Source of the DNA: Saprospiraceae bacterium
GTDB taxonomy: Bacteria > Bacteroidota > Bacteroidia > Chitinophagales > Saprospiraceae
DNA: 64,000 bases
Reading direction: 5' to 3'
Assembly: GCA_016710625.1 (NCBI GenBank)
Contig: JADJVK010000004.1
Coordinates: 119,501-183,500, forward strand
The notes under the pieces were generated by a model. That model ran no database searches. It had not been told where the DNA came from and was given only the letters and a program-made list of their open reading frames with translations. The position numbers were made by a program, and so were the translations under genes. Below, piece after piece: positions 1 through 10,397 of the stretch; positions within the stretch are counted from its first letter, which is position 1, and every line of letters begins with the position of its first letter.

Positions 1-645
1 TAAGGATAGTACACCAGATAATGTAGATGGCAATACAAATGGAGAGAAATCACCAATTGCTAAAGATGGTGTAAATACTGAAGATGGTAAGAATGGTGGA
101 GACGAAGATGATCACGATGGAACAAATATCGATGTAAATCCGAAACCAGTATTTGACATAGCATTATTGAAGAGATTGAAAGCGGGACAACCGAGTACAT
201 TTACGGCAGGAGATAAAGTTATATTTGAAATCGAGGTAAGCAACCAAGGAAATGTAACAGCGACACAAGTAAATGTTGTAGATTATGTATCAGCAGGATT
301 GATATTACAAGATGCAAACTGGATATTGACAGGAACTCAAGCAAACTTAAATACACCAATAGCAAGTATTGCACCAGGTGGAAAAGTAGTAGTTGAGATA
401 ACATTCCAAATAGATCCAGCATTTGCAGGAGGTAAGATTAGAAATGTTGCAGAGGTTAGTTCTGTGAAAGATGCAAATGGAAATACACCAACAGATAAAG
501 ATAGTACACCAGATAATGTAGATGGCAATACAAATGGAGAGAAATCACCAATTGCTAAAGATGGAGTAAATACTGAAGATGGTAAGAATGGTGGTGATGA
601 AGATGATCACGATGGAACAAACATTGATGTTATTCCACTTTGTAT
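1..645 (+). repeat. DUF11 repeat units with 495-bp period
   Basis: Bases 2-151 repeat almost exactly at 497-645, giving a 495-bp period that continues beyond the left edge. Each unit encodes a DUF11 beta-sandwich (starting FDIALLKRL at 152) followed by an acidic linker containing KDSTPDNVDGN and GGDEDDHDG. The same architecture fills most of the second giant protein. Confidence 0.85.
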
Positions 646-3600
646 TCAACCAACATTTACTGTATCAGCTGTAACTGTAAGTTGTATAAATGGAGTTTTA
701 CAATCTGATGCAAAACTTTGTGTAAATAACGTAACAGGTAATCCGACTAAAGCAGGATATAGCGAAGGAACAACTTATACTGGTCCTACTTTTGCTAATT
801 CTAGTGCAATACCAGCAGGTGGTTGTATTGTAACAAATCTTCCAGACCCTGGTGCATTGAAATTATATACAGTAAGATTATATGTTTCAGAAAACTGTTA
901 TCGTGATGTTATAGTTACATTGAGACCAAATACAGATTGTAAGCCTGATTGTACTCAACCATCTTATACAGCTATAGCTTCTATTGCTAGTTGTGTGAAT
1001 GGAGTTTTACAATCAGATGCTAAAATTTGTTTAAGTAATATTAGTACAAATGCAGTAAAAACAGGATATAGTGAAGGTGTAAGTTACACTGGACCATCAT
1101 TTGCACTTGCAAATAATATACCTACAAGTGGTTGTTTAGTTACTAATTTACCAGACCCTACAACAGCTAAGCAATATATAGTTAGAGTTTTTGCAACTGC
1201 TGATTGTTACTTTGATCAAATTGTAACATTGTTGCCAAATACAAATTGTAATCCAAATTGTGTTTTACCAACTTATAACGCAATAGCTACACCAGTTACA
1301 TGTACGAACGGAAATTCTAATGATAATGGTAGTATTTGCTTAAATAACATTTCTGCAAATGCGACAAAAGCTGGAATATCACTTGGAAGTAATTATAGTG
1401 GTCCTTCTTATAGTAGTGCAACTACTATTTCTGGAAATACTTGTTTACTTCAAAATGTAGTGAATCCATCAAATCCAGTATTCTATACAATTAGAGTTTA
1501 TGTTTCTGCAGATTGCTATAAAGACACAACTGTTAGATTATTGTCTATATCTTGTAAAGAAGTTTGTACAAAACCAACGTTCAATGCAAGTGCAAGTTCA
1601 GTAAGTTGTGTGAATGGGGTATTACAAGTAGATGGTAAGATTTGTTTGAGTAATGTAAGTTCAAATGCTACAAAAGTAGGTTATAGTGAAGGTTCAACTT
1701 ACACTGGAGCTAGTTTTGCTAGTGCAGGAACGATACCAACAAGTGGTTGTATCGTAACGAACTTACCGAATCCGACAGCTGCAAAACAATATACAGTAAG
1801 AGTATTTGTAACAGCAGATTGTTATGAAGATGTTGTGGTTACGTTATTACCAAATACAAATTGTAATCCTGGATGTACAAATCCAACGTTCAATGCAAGT
1901 GCAAGTTCAGTAAGTTGTGTGAATGGGGTTTTACAAGTAGATGGTAAGATTTGTTTGAGTAATGTAAGTTCAAATGCTACAAAAGTAGGTTATAGTGAAG
2001 GTTCAACATATACTGGAGCAGGATATGCAAGTGCAGGAACGATACCAACAAGTGGTTGTATCGTAACGAACTTACCGAATCCGACAGCTGCAAAACAATA
2101 TACAGTAAGAGTGTTTGTAACAGCAGATTGTTATACAGATGTAGTGGTTACGTTATTACCAAATACAAATTGTAATCCAGGATGTACAAATCCAACGTTC
2201 AATGCAAGTGCAAGTTCAGTAAGTTGTGTGAATGGGGTATTACAAGTAGATGGTAAGATTTGTTTGAGTAATGTAAGTTCGAATGCTACGAAAGTAGGTT
2301 ATAGTGAAGGTTCAACATACACAGGAGCTGGGTATGCAAGTGCAGGAACGATACCAACAAGTGGTTGTATCGTAACGAACTTACCGAATCCGACAGCTGC
2401 AAAACAATATACTGTAAGAGTATTTGTAACAGCAGACTGTTATACAGATGTAGTGGTTACGTTATTACCAAATACAAATTGTAATCCTGGATGTACAAAT
2501 CCAACATACAATGCAAGTGCAAGTTCAGTAAGTTGTGTGAATGGAGTATTACAAGTAGATGGTAAGATTTGTTTGAGTAATGTAAGTTCGAATGCTACAA
2601 AAGTAGGCTATAGTGAAGGTTCAACATACACTGGAGCTAGTTATACTAGTGCAGGAACGATACCAACAAGTGGTTGTATCGTAACGAACTTACCGAATCC
2701 AACAGCTGCAAAACAATATACAGTAAGAGTATTTGTTACAGCAGATTGTTATACAGATGTAGTTGTTACATTATTACCAAATACAAATTGTAATCCAGGA
2801 TGTACAAATCCAACATACAATGCAAGTGCAAGTTCAGTAAGTTGTGTGAATGGGGTTTTACAAGTAGATGGTAAGATTTGTTTGAGTAGTTCCATGAGTG
2901 AAGGTTCACCGAGTACCCAACAGTGGTTGTATCTCGCTCTCGCAGCGAACCGTGTTTTGTCCACTGTTATCATGTGTGGTTCTATCCAACATGTTCCACC
3001 GCAGTTCTTGTTGAAGGGGTTTCGTATGGTAAGATTTGTTTGAGTAATGTAAGTTCAAATGCTACAAAAGTAGGCTATAGTGAAGGTTCAACATACACAG
3101 GAGCTGGGTATGCAAGTGCAGGAACGATACCAACAAGTGGTTGTATCGTAACGAACTTACCGAATCCGACAGCTGCAAAACAATATACTGTAAGAGTATT
3201 TGTAACAGCAGATTGTTATACAGATGTAGTAGTTACATTATTACCAAATACAAATTGTAATCCTGTTTGTAATTTGAATATTAAAGATATTTCAGCATCA
3301 AAATGTATCTGTGCAAACAATACAACTGATAAAGTTGGAGTAACTGTAATGATAGATTGGAGTAATGCTCCAGCTGGTCAAAATATTATTGTGAAAATAG
3401 GTTCACAGACTAAAGTAATAGTACCATCAGCTACTTTATCACCAGCTTCTGTAATCTTTGATTTACCAATTACAGCATTAAGTGGAACGGTAGAAGTAGC
3501 ATACCAAAATGGCTCTTGTGCATCTACTAAACAATTTAATGTAGTTAATAATACAGATAATATTCCACCAGTAATTACATTTAAAAATGCTTACTTGAAT

Positions 3601-6600
3601 GGAATAAAATCAAATGATACTTTGACTTTTGATTGTTCTAATCCACCAAACTTTGGTTTGGCAGATGCTATGGCAATGGATAATTGTGATCAAAATCCTT
3701 TACTTGAATTCGTAGATGTGGCAATGAGAGCTGGTAATTGTCCAGTAGATGGTTACTTATTCTTAATGCATTGTAAATACGTTGCTACAGATAAATGTGG
3801 TAATAAAGCTGAGTTCCACTTCTTTGTGAAAATTAAGGATACTAACAAACCAATAGTAACTGCACCTAAAGATGTTACTGTTGATTGTGAGAACATTCCA
3901 TCTGTTGGAACTCCAATGTTGTTTGATGCTTGTGATGACAATGTAAATGTTACATATTCTGAAAGTTCTACTTTATCTTCTTGTAAAGGAAGTTATGTAA
4001 TTACTAGAACATGGACAGCAACTGACAATTGTGGTAATTCAGCAAAAGCAACTCAATTAGTAACAGTAATTGATAATAAAGCACCAACATTTGGTTTATC
4101 TCCAATAGATATTACTATAAATGATGGAGATGCATTACCAAATATTACTATGACTGCTACTGACAATTGTGATACTAAAGTTGATATTACGACGACAATG
4201 GATACCATATTTAGTGGTTGTGATAGAACAATAATAAGAAAATGGGTTGCAATTGATGATTGTGGAAATGCTGTAACTAAATCTCAGTATATCAAAGTGA
4301 TAGGAAAACAACCTGTGGCTGGTAAGTTTAACTTGACCAATACTGGTGAATTATGTTTAAATGGTTCAACTGTTATTGTTACTGGAACTACTACTGGAAA
4401 TACTGTTCCTTCTGGATATACAGTTGCTTACTTATTAACTTCTGATCCAAATCAGACAGTTAGAATGGTTAGTACAAATCCAACATTCACAATTAGTACA
4501 GTAGGTAATTATAGTGTTCATACTTTAGTTTATAATTCGCAAACATTTAATTTGAATTCGATAGTTGCAAATTCAACTACGATTGCAAATGTTGCTAATA
4601 AATTTATACAAACAGGTGGAACAATCTGTGGCGCTATAAATACATCTGGCACAGGACTTACTGTAGTTGACAACTGTTGTACAGAACCAGTAATAACAAG
4701 TGTTGATTTGAAACAACCAGGATGTAATTCTAATGATGGAAAAGCAACCTTATTAGCTGCAAATGCTGCTCAATACAAATATACTTGGTTACCTAATTTA
4801 GGTACTCCAGTGACGAATTTAGGAAATAGTAGAATTAATTTACCTGCTGGTAACTACCAAGTTATCGTTTCAGATGTAAATAATCCGAACTGTATTAAGA
4901 AGATATCATTTACATTATATCCATCTACAAGTTGTAAGGATACTGTATATGTAACTACTAATGTTAATACAAATAAAGATACTTGTATCAATAAAGTATT
5001 GAATTTGTCTAGCAAAGTAACAAGTGCATTTACTTGTAAAAATGGATCAAACGTAACTGTATCTGTTAATCAAAACTCAGATTGTATTAAACTTACACCA
5101 AAAGATAATTTTGTTGGAAAAGATACATTATGTGTAATTCACTGTGATTCTTTGGTTTGCGATACAACTATAATCGTTGTAACTGTTCTACCTAATTGTA
5201 CAGATATTATTGCTGATAATAGTTTGAAAATAGAAATTGCAAATTGTAATGGAAAAGGTGATTTATGCTTACCATTATCTTCAAATGAAATAAGTAATTA
5301 CTATGTATTTGATAATAATGTAGCATATTCAAGCAATTATGGTGTTTGCGAAAAAGATAGTTCATTAGTATATTTATATCAAACAATACCAGGAGCAGGT
5401 AAATCTGGACCATACAACTTATCTTCTTGGAAGGTAAATAGTAATACATATTCAGGAATATTTAATAATGTAGTTGCATTAAAAGATTCAATGAATAAAT
5501 GGGATAATCTTGGTAATTGGAAGATAGATACTATTAACTTGACCATTAGTGGTGGTAAATTTAGTAACACTTATGGTTCAATGGTGATAAACCAATCAGG
5601 TATCGCAGGATCAGTTATATTACAGGCTAATACGAATATCTTTGCTAAGAAAGTATCATTGTCATTAGCAGTTGGAAATCATACTATAAAGATTGTCAAT
5701 AAGTTAACAGGATGTACGGACTCAGTGAAAGTTACAGTTACTTGTACAGACAACAAATTATGTAAGGATATTATTCTTGCAAAATCTAAGTCTTTATTAA
5801 CATCTAATTGTAGTGTGCCAGCACAATTCTGTTTTGAAATTCCATTAACTACAGTTCAATCTCAATACGATTTAACTGATAATGGCAAGACAATTGGAAG
5901 TTCATTAATGAAAGAATGTAGTCTGAATGGAGTGCCTGGAACTGCTTTATTATTAGGTGTAGGAGGACACAGAGTAATTATTACTGATAAAACTACTCAA
6001 TGTCAAGACACAGTAGATGTAAAAGTAATTTGTATTTCAAATGACGTTGTTAAGAGTAATGTTTTAGTAGGTCAGCAGGATACAATGAAACTAGATTTAA
6101 CTGAGTTACAAGGCAAATTAGTAGAGATAAAGATGATAAATATTGAAGGTTCTACTGGTGAATATGCTGATTTACACTTAATAAATGGTACAAATAGTAT
6201 AAGTTGTAATGGAATAGAGGAAGGATATGAAAAGGCTTGTTTCGTAGTAGTTGATGATTCTGGAATAACAGATACGACTTATTTCGAAATTAATGTTTAT
6301 TCAAGATCTGCTACACCAATTGCATTAGATGATACATTGAGAGTACATAGAAATACAGTTGGGTATGTTTATCCAATTAAAAACGACACAATGATTGGAC
6401 ATTATCAAGGATTACATATAGTTAAAAATGCTAGTCATGGTACTGTTCAAATAACAAAAGATGGAATGGTAATTTATACACCAAACCATAATTATTGTGG
6501 AGTGGATAAGATAACTTATGAATTATGTGGTTCTGGTGGATGTGGTTTTGCTACAATTTATATTGTGGTTGATTGCCAAAACTTTATAGTACATAATGCA

Positions 6601-6840
6601 TTTTCACCAAATAATGATGGAGTCAATGATAACTTTATAATTGATAATATAGAATTATTCCCGAATAGTGATTTACAAATATTCAGTAGATGGGGTACAT
6701 CTGTATTCAGTACAAAAGGTTATAAAAATGATTGGAATGGTATGTGGAATGGAAAGGAATTACCTGACGGAACTTATTTCTACATCTTACAAGATGGAGA
6801 AGGAAATAAAACTTCGGGGTATATTGAACTTAAAAGGTAA
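1..6840 (+). CDS. Giant T9SS-exported surface protein 1, C-terminal part
   Basis: The gene is open at the left edge: the frame starting at base 2 runs in without a start codon. About 2,250 residues are visible. In order: the tail of one DUF11 unit (to about 151), one full DUF11 unit (152-640), an array of 103-residue six-cysteine repeats (650-3261), an Ig-like module (3262-3550), HYR-like domains with the DNC...DxCGN signature (3555-4310), an SprB-like repeat (about 4680-4930), a two-part module shared with the second giant protein (5190-6310), a Bap/cadherin-like domain (6310-6580) and a gliding-motility-associated C-terminal domain (6590-6837; FSPNNDGVND, FSRWG, WNG, PDGTYFY). That last domain is the T9SS type B sorting signal, so the protein is inferred to be exported and surface bound. 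The frame changes from 2 to 1 inside a scrambled stretch at 2887-3031, probably an assembly fault. Its exact function is unknown; adhesion or gliding is the likely role. Confidence 0.85.
650..3261 (+). repeat. Array of 309-bp (103-residue) six-cysteine repeats
   Basis: Units begin at 650, 959, 1268, 1574, 1883, 2192, 2501 and 2810, with spacing 309, 309, 306 and then 309 bp. The first three are diverged; those from 1574 onward are nearly identical. Each mature unit has six cysteines in fixed places (VSC, KIC, SGC, ADC and the pair in NCNPGC) and the recurring motifs KVGYSEGSTYTG and NLPNPTAAKQYTVRVFV. Because the protein is secreted, three disulfides per unit are plausible. The unit at 2810 is broken, and its successor resumes at about 3032. 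I do not recognise this repeat as a named domain family. Confidence 0.9.
2887..3031 (+). other. Scrambled, compressed repeat unit with frame change
   Basis: Between two normal 309-bp units lies a stretch that follows the repeat only loosely. Islands such as GTGAAGGTTCA, AGTGGTTGTATC and ATCCAAC remain in order, but the bases between them are shortened or altered and visibly richer in G and C. From the start of the unit at 2810 to the end of the array about 166 bp are missing relative to two full units, and the frame moves from 2 to 1. It looks like a failed consensus across a repeat rather than a natural sequence. Confidence 0.7.
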
Positions 6841-7502
6841 TTTATATATGAAATAAATTAATAAATATTTTGTAACTAAGTATATAAAATAAATTATTAT
6901 AATATTTTTGCGGTAAATTCCTTTAAAACAAACCATATTTTGAAAGATGTGTGAGTTTTATAAATAGTGGATGGTAGTAACAAAAGTGTTACTGCCATTT
7001 TTTTTTGAACAAATTTACAAATAATTTTTGTACTTATATATACAATTTAATCATCTCTAAAATGTTGTTATTCAATAATATATACTTTTTGCATAAAAAA
7101 ATATCTTAATATATGTAATTATATACATGTCACAATTAATGACTGTCGAACTTTGTTTGTATTATATTTGGTAGTTAATTTGCATTGTATTTAATGAAAA
7201 AGTAATTAATTTATAAAATGATAGACTCACACTACATGAATAGCATTTTAAATTATTCATTTATTGATAGTAAAAATAAAGCGATAAGATTTCTCTTTAT
7301 TTTTTAGAACAAGCTGGTCTTAACATTGATGTATGTTAATTCCTTTTTTTATTTATACACTTTCCAAAATGCTTCTTTTTAAGAAAAGAAGTCGTACTAT
7401 TTTGACTCGACAGATAGAATTAGATTAATATTTTGAAACCATATATTTATAATAAAATAAACTCACCCTATCATGTTGAAGGGTCAAACTAAAAAAGGTA
7501 TT
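6841..7502 (+). other. Intergenic region between the two giant genes
   Basis: This AT-rich stretch holds a terminator at 6971-7006, a possible -7 element TATATTTG at 7163-7170 without a convincing -33 partner, and an 8-bp hairpin at 7372-7391. The octamer GTGTGAGT at 6949-6956 has its inverse, ACTCACAC, at 7225-7232. I see no ORF of coding character and no structured RNA I can name. Confidence 0.5.
6971..7006 (+). terminator. Rho-independent terminator after giant gene 1
   Basis: An 11-bp stem (6971-6981 with 6988-6998, one G-T pair) with a 6-nt loop is followed by a run of nine T. It lies 130 bp past the stop codon at 6838-6840. Confidence 0.85.
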
Positions 7503-10397
7503 ATGAAGAACGTAAGTTTACCACTATTGAAAAAGAGTGTTATTGAAGATTTAGTTGCTTTAAAAAGCAAAAAAATCGAAAAGAGCCTTAAATTTTTTGT
7601 AGCTTTCTGTAGTCTCGTCATGCTCTCTGTGACGACAAATGCACAAATTCAAGGTAGTGTTTTCCGTGATTTAAATGGTAATGGTGTCTTTGATAGCCCT
7701 GCAGAACCTCGGTTTGCGGGTATTGCTATTAATACTTATGATGCTAATAATAACTTAATCGATACAGACACTTCAACCGCCACCGGTACCTATTCCGTAA
7801 CTTGTGCGGCTGGCCTGAATAGGGTCGAGTTCATTATTCCCCCCAATCTGAGTTATTACTTCCCATCCTCTTCCGGAGGAGTCTTTGGATCAAATGTTCA
7901 ATTTGTTAGTTGCAATGCGACTAATATCAATTTTGGAGTAAGTGCTCCAAATGATTATTGCCAAGCTAATCCAATGATGGCATCTCCAACTTATGTTTCA
8001 TCACCAGGCAACAATGGAACAAATTCCATTGCTGCTGTTCCTGTTGGAACAAGTGGAACTGGTGCTCCTGGAAAAGTTGATTTGATTTCACCTTACAGCA
8101 CCATTGGTTCTGTTTGGGGAACAGCTCAACAAAGAACTACCAATAAATTATTTACTGCAGCTTTCATGAAACGTCATGCAGCATTTGGTACAGGTGGGAC
8201 TGGAGCAATTTATATTACAAATAATACAAATACTCCTGGTACATCTTCTACTCAACTGTATGTTGATTTGCAATCATTAGGAATCAATACTGGACCAAAT
8301 GTTCATGATACTGATTTGACAATTGATGCAAATAATGCAAATGGTTCTCCTTACGATGCAGTTGGGAAAGTTTCATTAGGAGATTTAGATATCTCTCAAG
8401 ATGGTAAGTATTTATTTGTAACCAATCTTTATGAAAGAACAATTCATAGAATTTTCATAGATAATCCAGCAAAAGCTCCTGGAACAATTACAGCAGCTGA
8501 TGTAACAACATGGGATATTCCTAATCCTTGTGATGCCTCTAAGGGTGACTACCGTCCTTGGGGTTTAGGTATTTATAATGGTAAAGTTTATGTTGGCGTT
8601 GTTTGTGATGCATCACTTTCTGGTGATTTTCATGACTTGACTGCTACTGTTTACCAAATGGATCCAAATGCTGCTTCAGGTAACTTTACATCAGTTCTTA
8701 GTTTTCCTTTGGATTATACTAGAGATAGAGTCAGTTATGCAAATGGAGTTGTCAATTTCTTTTCATGGAATACAAGTTATTCTTTTGCGAATCTAAATAA
8801 TTCATTAAGTTTTATTGTAAATCCACAACCAATTATCTCAGATTTAGATTTCGATAATCAAGGTAATATGATTATTGGAATTGCAGACAGATTTGGACAT
8901 CAATCTAGACTTAATGGTCCAAATGAAAATGGAGGTGTTGCAAATTCATATCCTATTACTGGAGGAGACATATTAAAGGCAGGTAAATGTGGTTCTCCAT
9001 ATCTTTGGACTCTAGAAACTAATGCTAGTATATGTGGTGGAGCAGCAACTGCAGGTACTGCAAATGATGGACCTGGAGGTGGTGAATTTTATTATCAAGA
9101 TAATTTTATTGTAAACCATTTAGAAACATCTCAAGGTGGAATTTCTTATTTGCCTAAAACTAATCAAGTTGTATTGGCAGTTATGGATCCATATGACGTA
9201 AATTCAGATGGGTACTTGTATTTAAATAACACTACTGGTGCTACAGACTTGAAATATGAATTAATTCCAAAAGATGCTGGTGCTTATGGAAAAGCTGGTG
9301 CAATAGGTGATATTGAACCACTCTGTTTCGCTGCTCCAATTGAAATTGGAAATAGGGTTTGGATGGATACCAATAATAATGGTGTGCAAGACCCTGGTGA
9401 AGCAGGAATAAATGGCTTGACTGTGCAATTACTATTAAATGGTACTGTAGTAGGAACAACTACTACTGGTACTGATGGTAATTACTATTTCACATCAGCC
9501 AATGTAACTGGTGGAATTTTATATGATACCTTGTATCAAATTAGAATTCCGAATATTAATGGTGGATCTCAACAGTCTCCATTAATAGATAAATTGTTAA
9601 CAACCAACGATGTAGGTACCAATGAGTTACATGACTCTGATGGTAAAGTAAGTGGTACTTATGCCTATATCGATATTTATAGTGGTAATAGTGGTGAAAA
9701 CAACTACGATTATGACTTTGGTTTCTATAAAGGAAAGCCAGATGTTAAAATCGTTAAATCAGTTGTGAATAACCCATCTCCAGCAAAAAAAGGCGGACAA
9801 GGTAAATATACCGTTGTTGTCTCAAATGAAGGAGAAATTGATGCCAAAGGTTTAATCGTAGAAGATTTAATACCAGCTGGGACGACTTTTGTGTCGTATT
9901 TGCCAGCAGGAGCTATTTATAACTCATCTACGGGTGAGTGGAACATTGGTACATTAGCTGTAGGTGCTAGTGTAACCTTAGAAATTATTGTCACATACAA
10001 TCAAGTTGGTAACACCTACAACACCGCAAGGGTTAAGACATTGTCTAATGGACCCGATGGTGATACATCAAATGATACTTCTAGAGTTTGCACATCGATT
10101 CCAGTTAATATCTGCGGTACTACATATACTGCAACATTACCAGGGTCTTTGGCAAACTATGGAAGTATCCAATGGTACAAAAATTTCCTTCCTTTAGCAG
10201 GTCAAACAGGTATTTCATTATTAATTAGTGATGATAATATTACTGGTGTTGGCTCTTACTATGCTGAAATTACTAGACCAGTTGGAGATACATGTCCAAT
10301 TTCAACATGTTGTCCAGTAATTGTTGAAAAACAATGTATGGACTTAGCATTAACTAAAGTTTTAGCAGCTGGTCAAACAGCATTAATGCCCTGGTGA
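7503..10397 (+). CDS. Giant protein 2, segment a: signal peptide, SdrD-B, propeller-like, first DUF11
   Basis: The N-terminus has a long basic region, a hydrophobic core (FFVAFCSLVMLSV) and a cleavage site before QIQG. An SdrD-B-like domain follows (FRDLNGNGVFD, 7644-7930), then a region of about 450 residues (7960-9330) with the look of a beta-propeller (repeated DLDISQDGKYLFV and DLDFDNQGNMIIG strands). Next come a second SdrD-B domain (NRVWMDTNNNGVQDPGE, 9340-9740), a DUF11 unit (9740-10090), an Ig-like stretch and the start of DUF11 array A at 10336. The frame ends at TGA 10395-10397, but the domain continues in frame 1 from CCT at 10390 (PGDDVTF). A 2-nt loss or 1-nt gain near 10386-10390 explains this. 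Confidence 0.8.
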   Translation: MKNVSLPLLKKSVIEDLVALKSKKIEKSLKFFVAFCSLVMLSVTTNAQIQGSVFRDLNGNGVFDSPAEPRFAGIAINTYDANNNLIDTDTSTATGTYSVTCAAGLNRVEFIIPPNLSYYFPSSSGGVFGSNVQFVSCNATNINFGVSAPNDYCQANPMMASPTYVSSPGNNGTNSIAAVPVGTSGTGAPGKVDLISPYSTIGSVWGTAQQRTTNKLFTAAFMKRHAAFGTGGTGAIYITNNTNTPGTSSTQLYVDLQSLGINTGPNVHDTDLTIDANNANGSPYDAVGKVSLGDLDISQDGKYLFVTNLYERTIHRIFIDNPAKAPGTITAADVTTWDIPNPCDASKGDYRPWGLGIYNGKVYVGVVCDASLSGDFHDLTATVYQMDPNAASGNFTSVLSFPLDYTRDRVSYANGVVNFFSWNTSYSFANLNNSLSFIVNPQPIISDLDFDNQGNMIIGIADRFGHQSRLNGPNENGGVANSYPITGGDILKAGKCGSPYLWTLETNASICGGAATAGTANDGPGGGEFYYQDNFIVNHLETSQGGISYLPKTNQVVLAVMDPYDVNSDGYLYLNNTTGATDLKYELIPKDAGAYGKAGAIGDIEPLCFAAPIEIGNRVWMDTNNNGVQDPGEAGINGLTVQLLLNGTVVGTTTTGTDGNYYFTSANVTGGILYDTLYQIRIPNINGGSQQSPLIDKLLTTNDVGTNELHDSDGKVSGTYAYIDIYSGNSGENNYDYDFGFYKGKPDVKIVKSVVNNPSPAKKGGQGKYTVVVSNEGEIDAKGLIVEDLIPAGTTFVSYLPAGAIYNSSTGEWNIGTLAVGASVTLEIIVTYNQVGNTYNTARVKTLSNGPDGDTSNDTSRVCTSIPVNICGTTYTATLPGSLANYGSIQWYKNFLPLAGQTGISLLISDDNITGVGSYYAEITRPVGDTCPISTCCPVIVEKQCMDLALTKVLAAGQTALMPW

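Noticed and set aside
2923..3031. Independent gene start at 2923 in giant gene 1
   Set aside because: The first 35 or so residues come from the scrambled repeat stretch and have no family resemblance; the frame is simply the continuation of the upstream protein.
650..3261. CRISPR-like array
   Set aside because: The 309-bp units are coding throughout and there are no short repeats with unique spacers.
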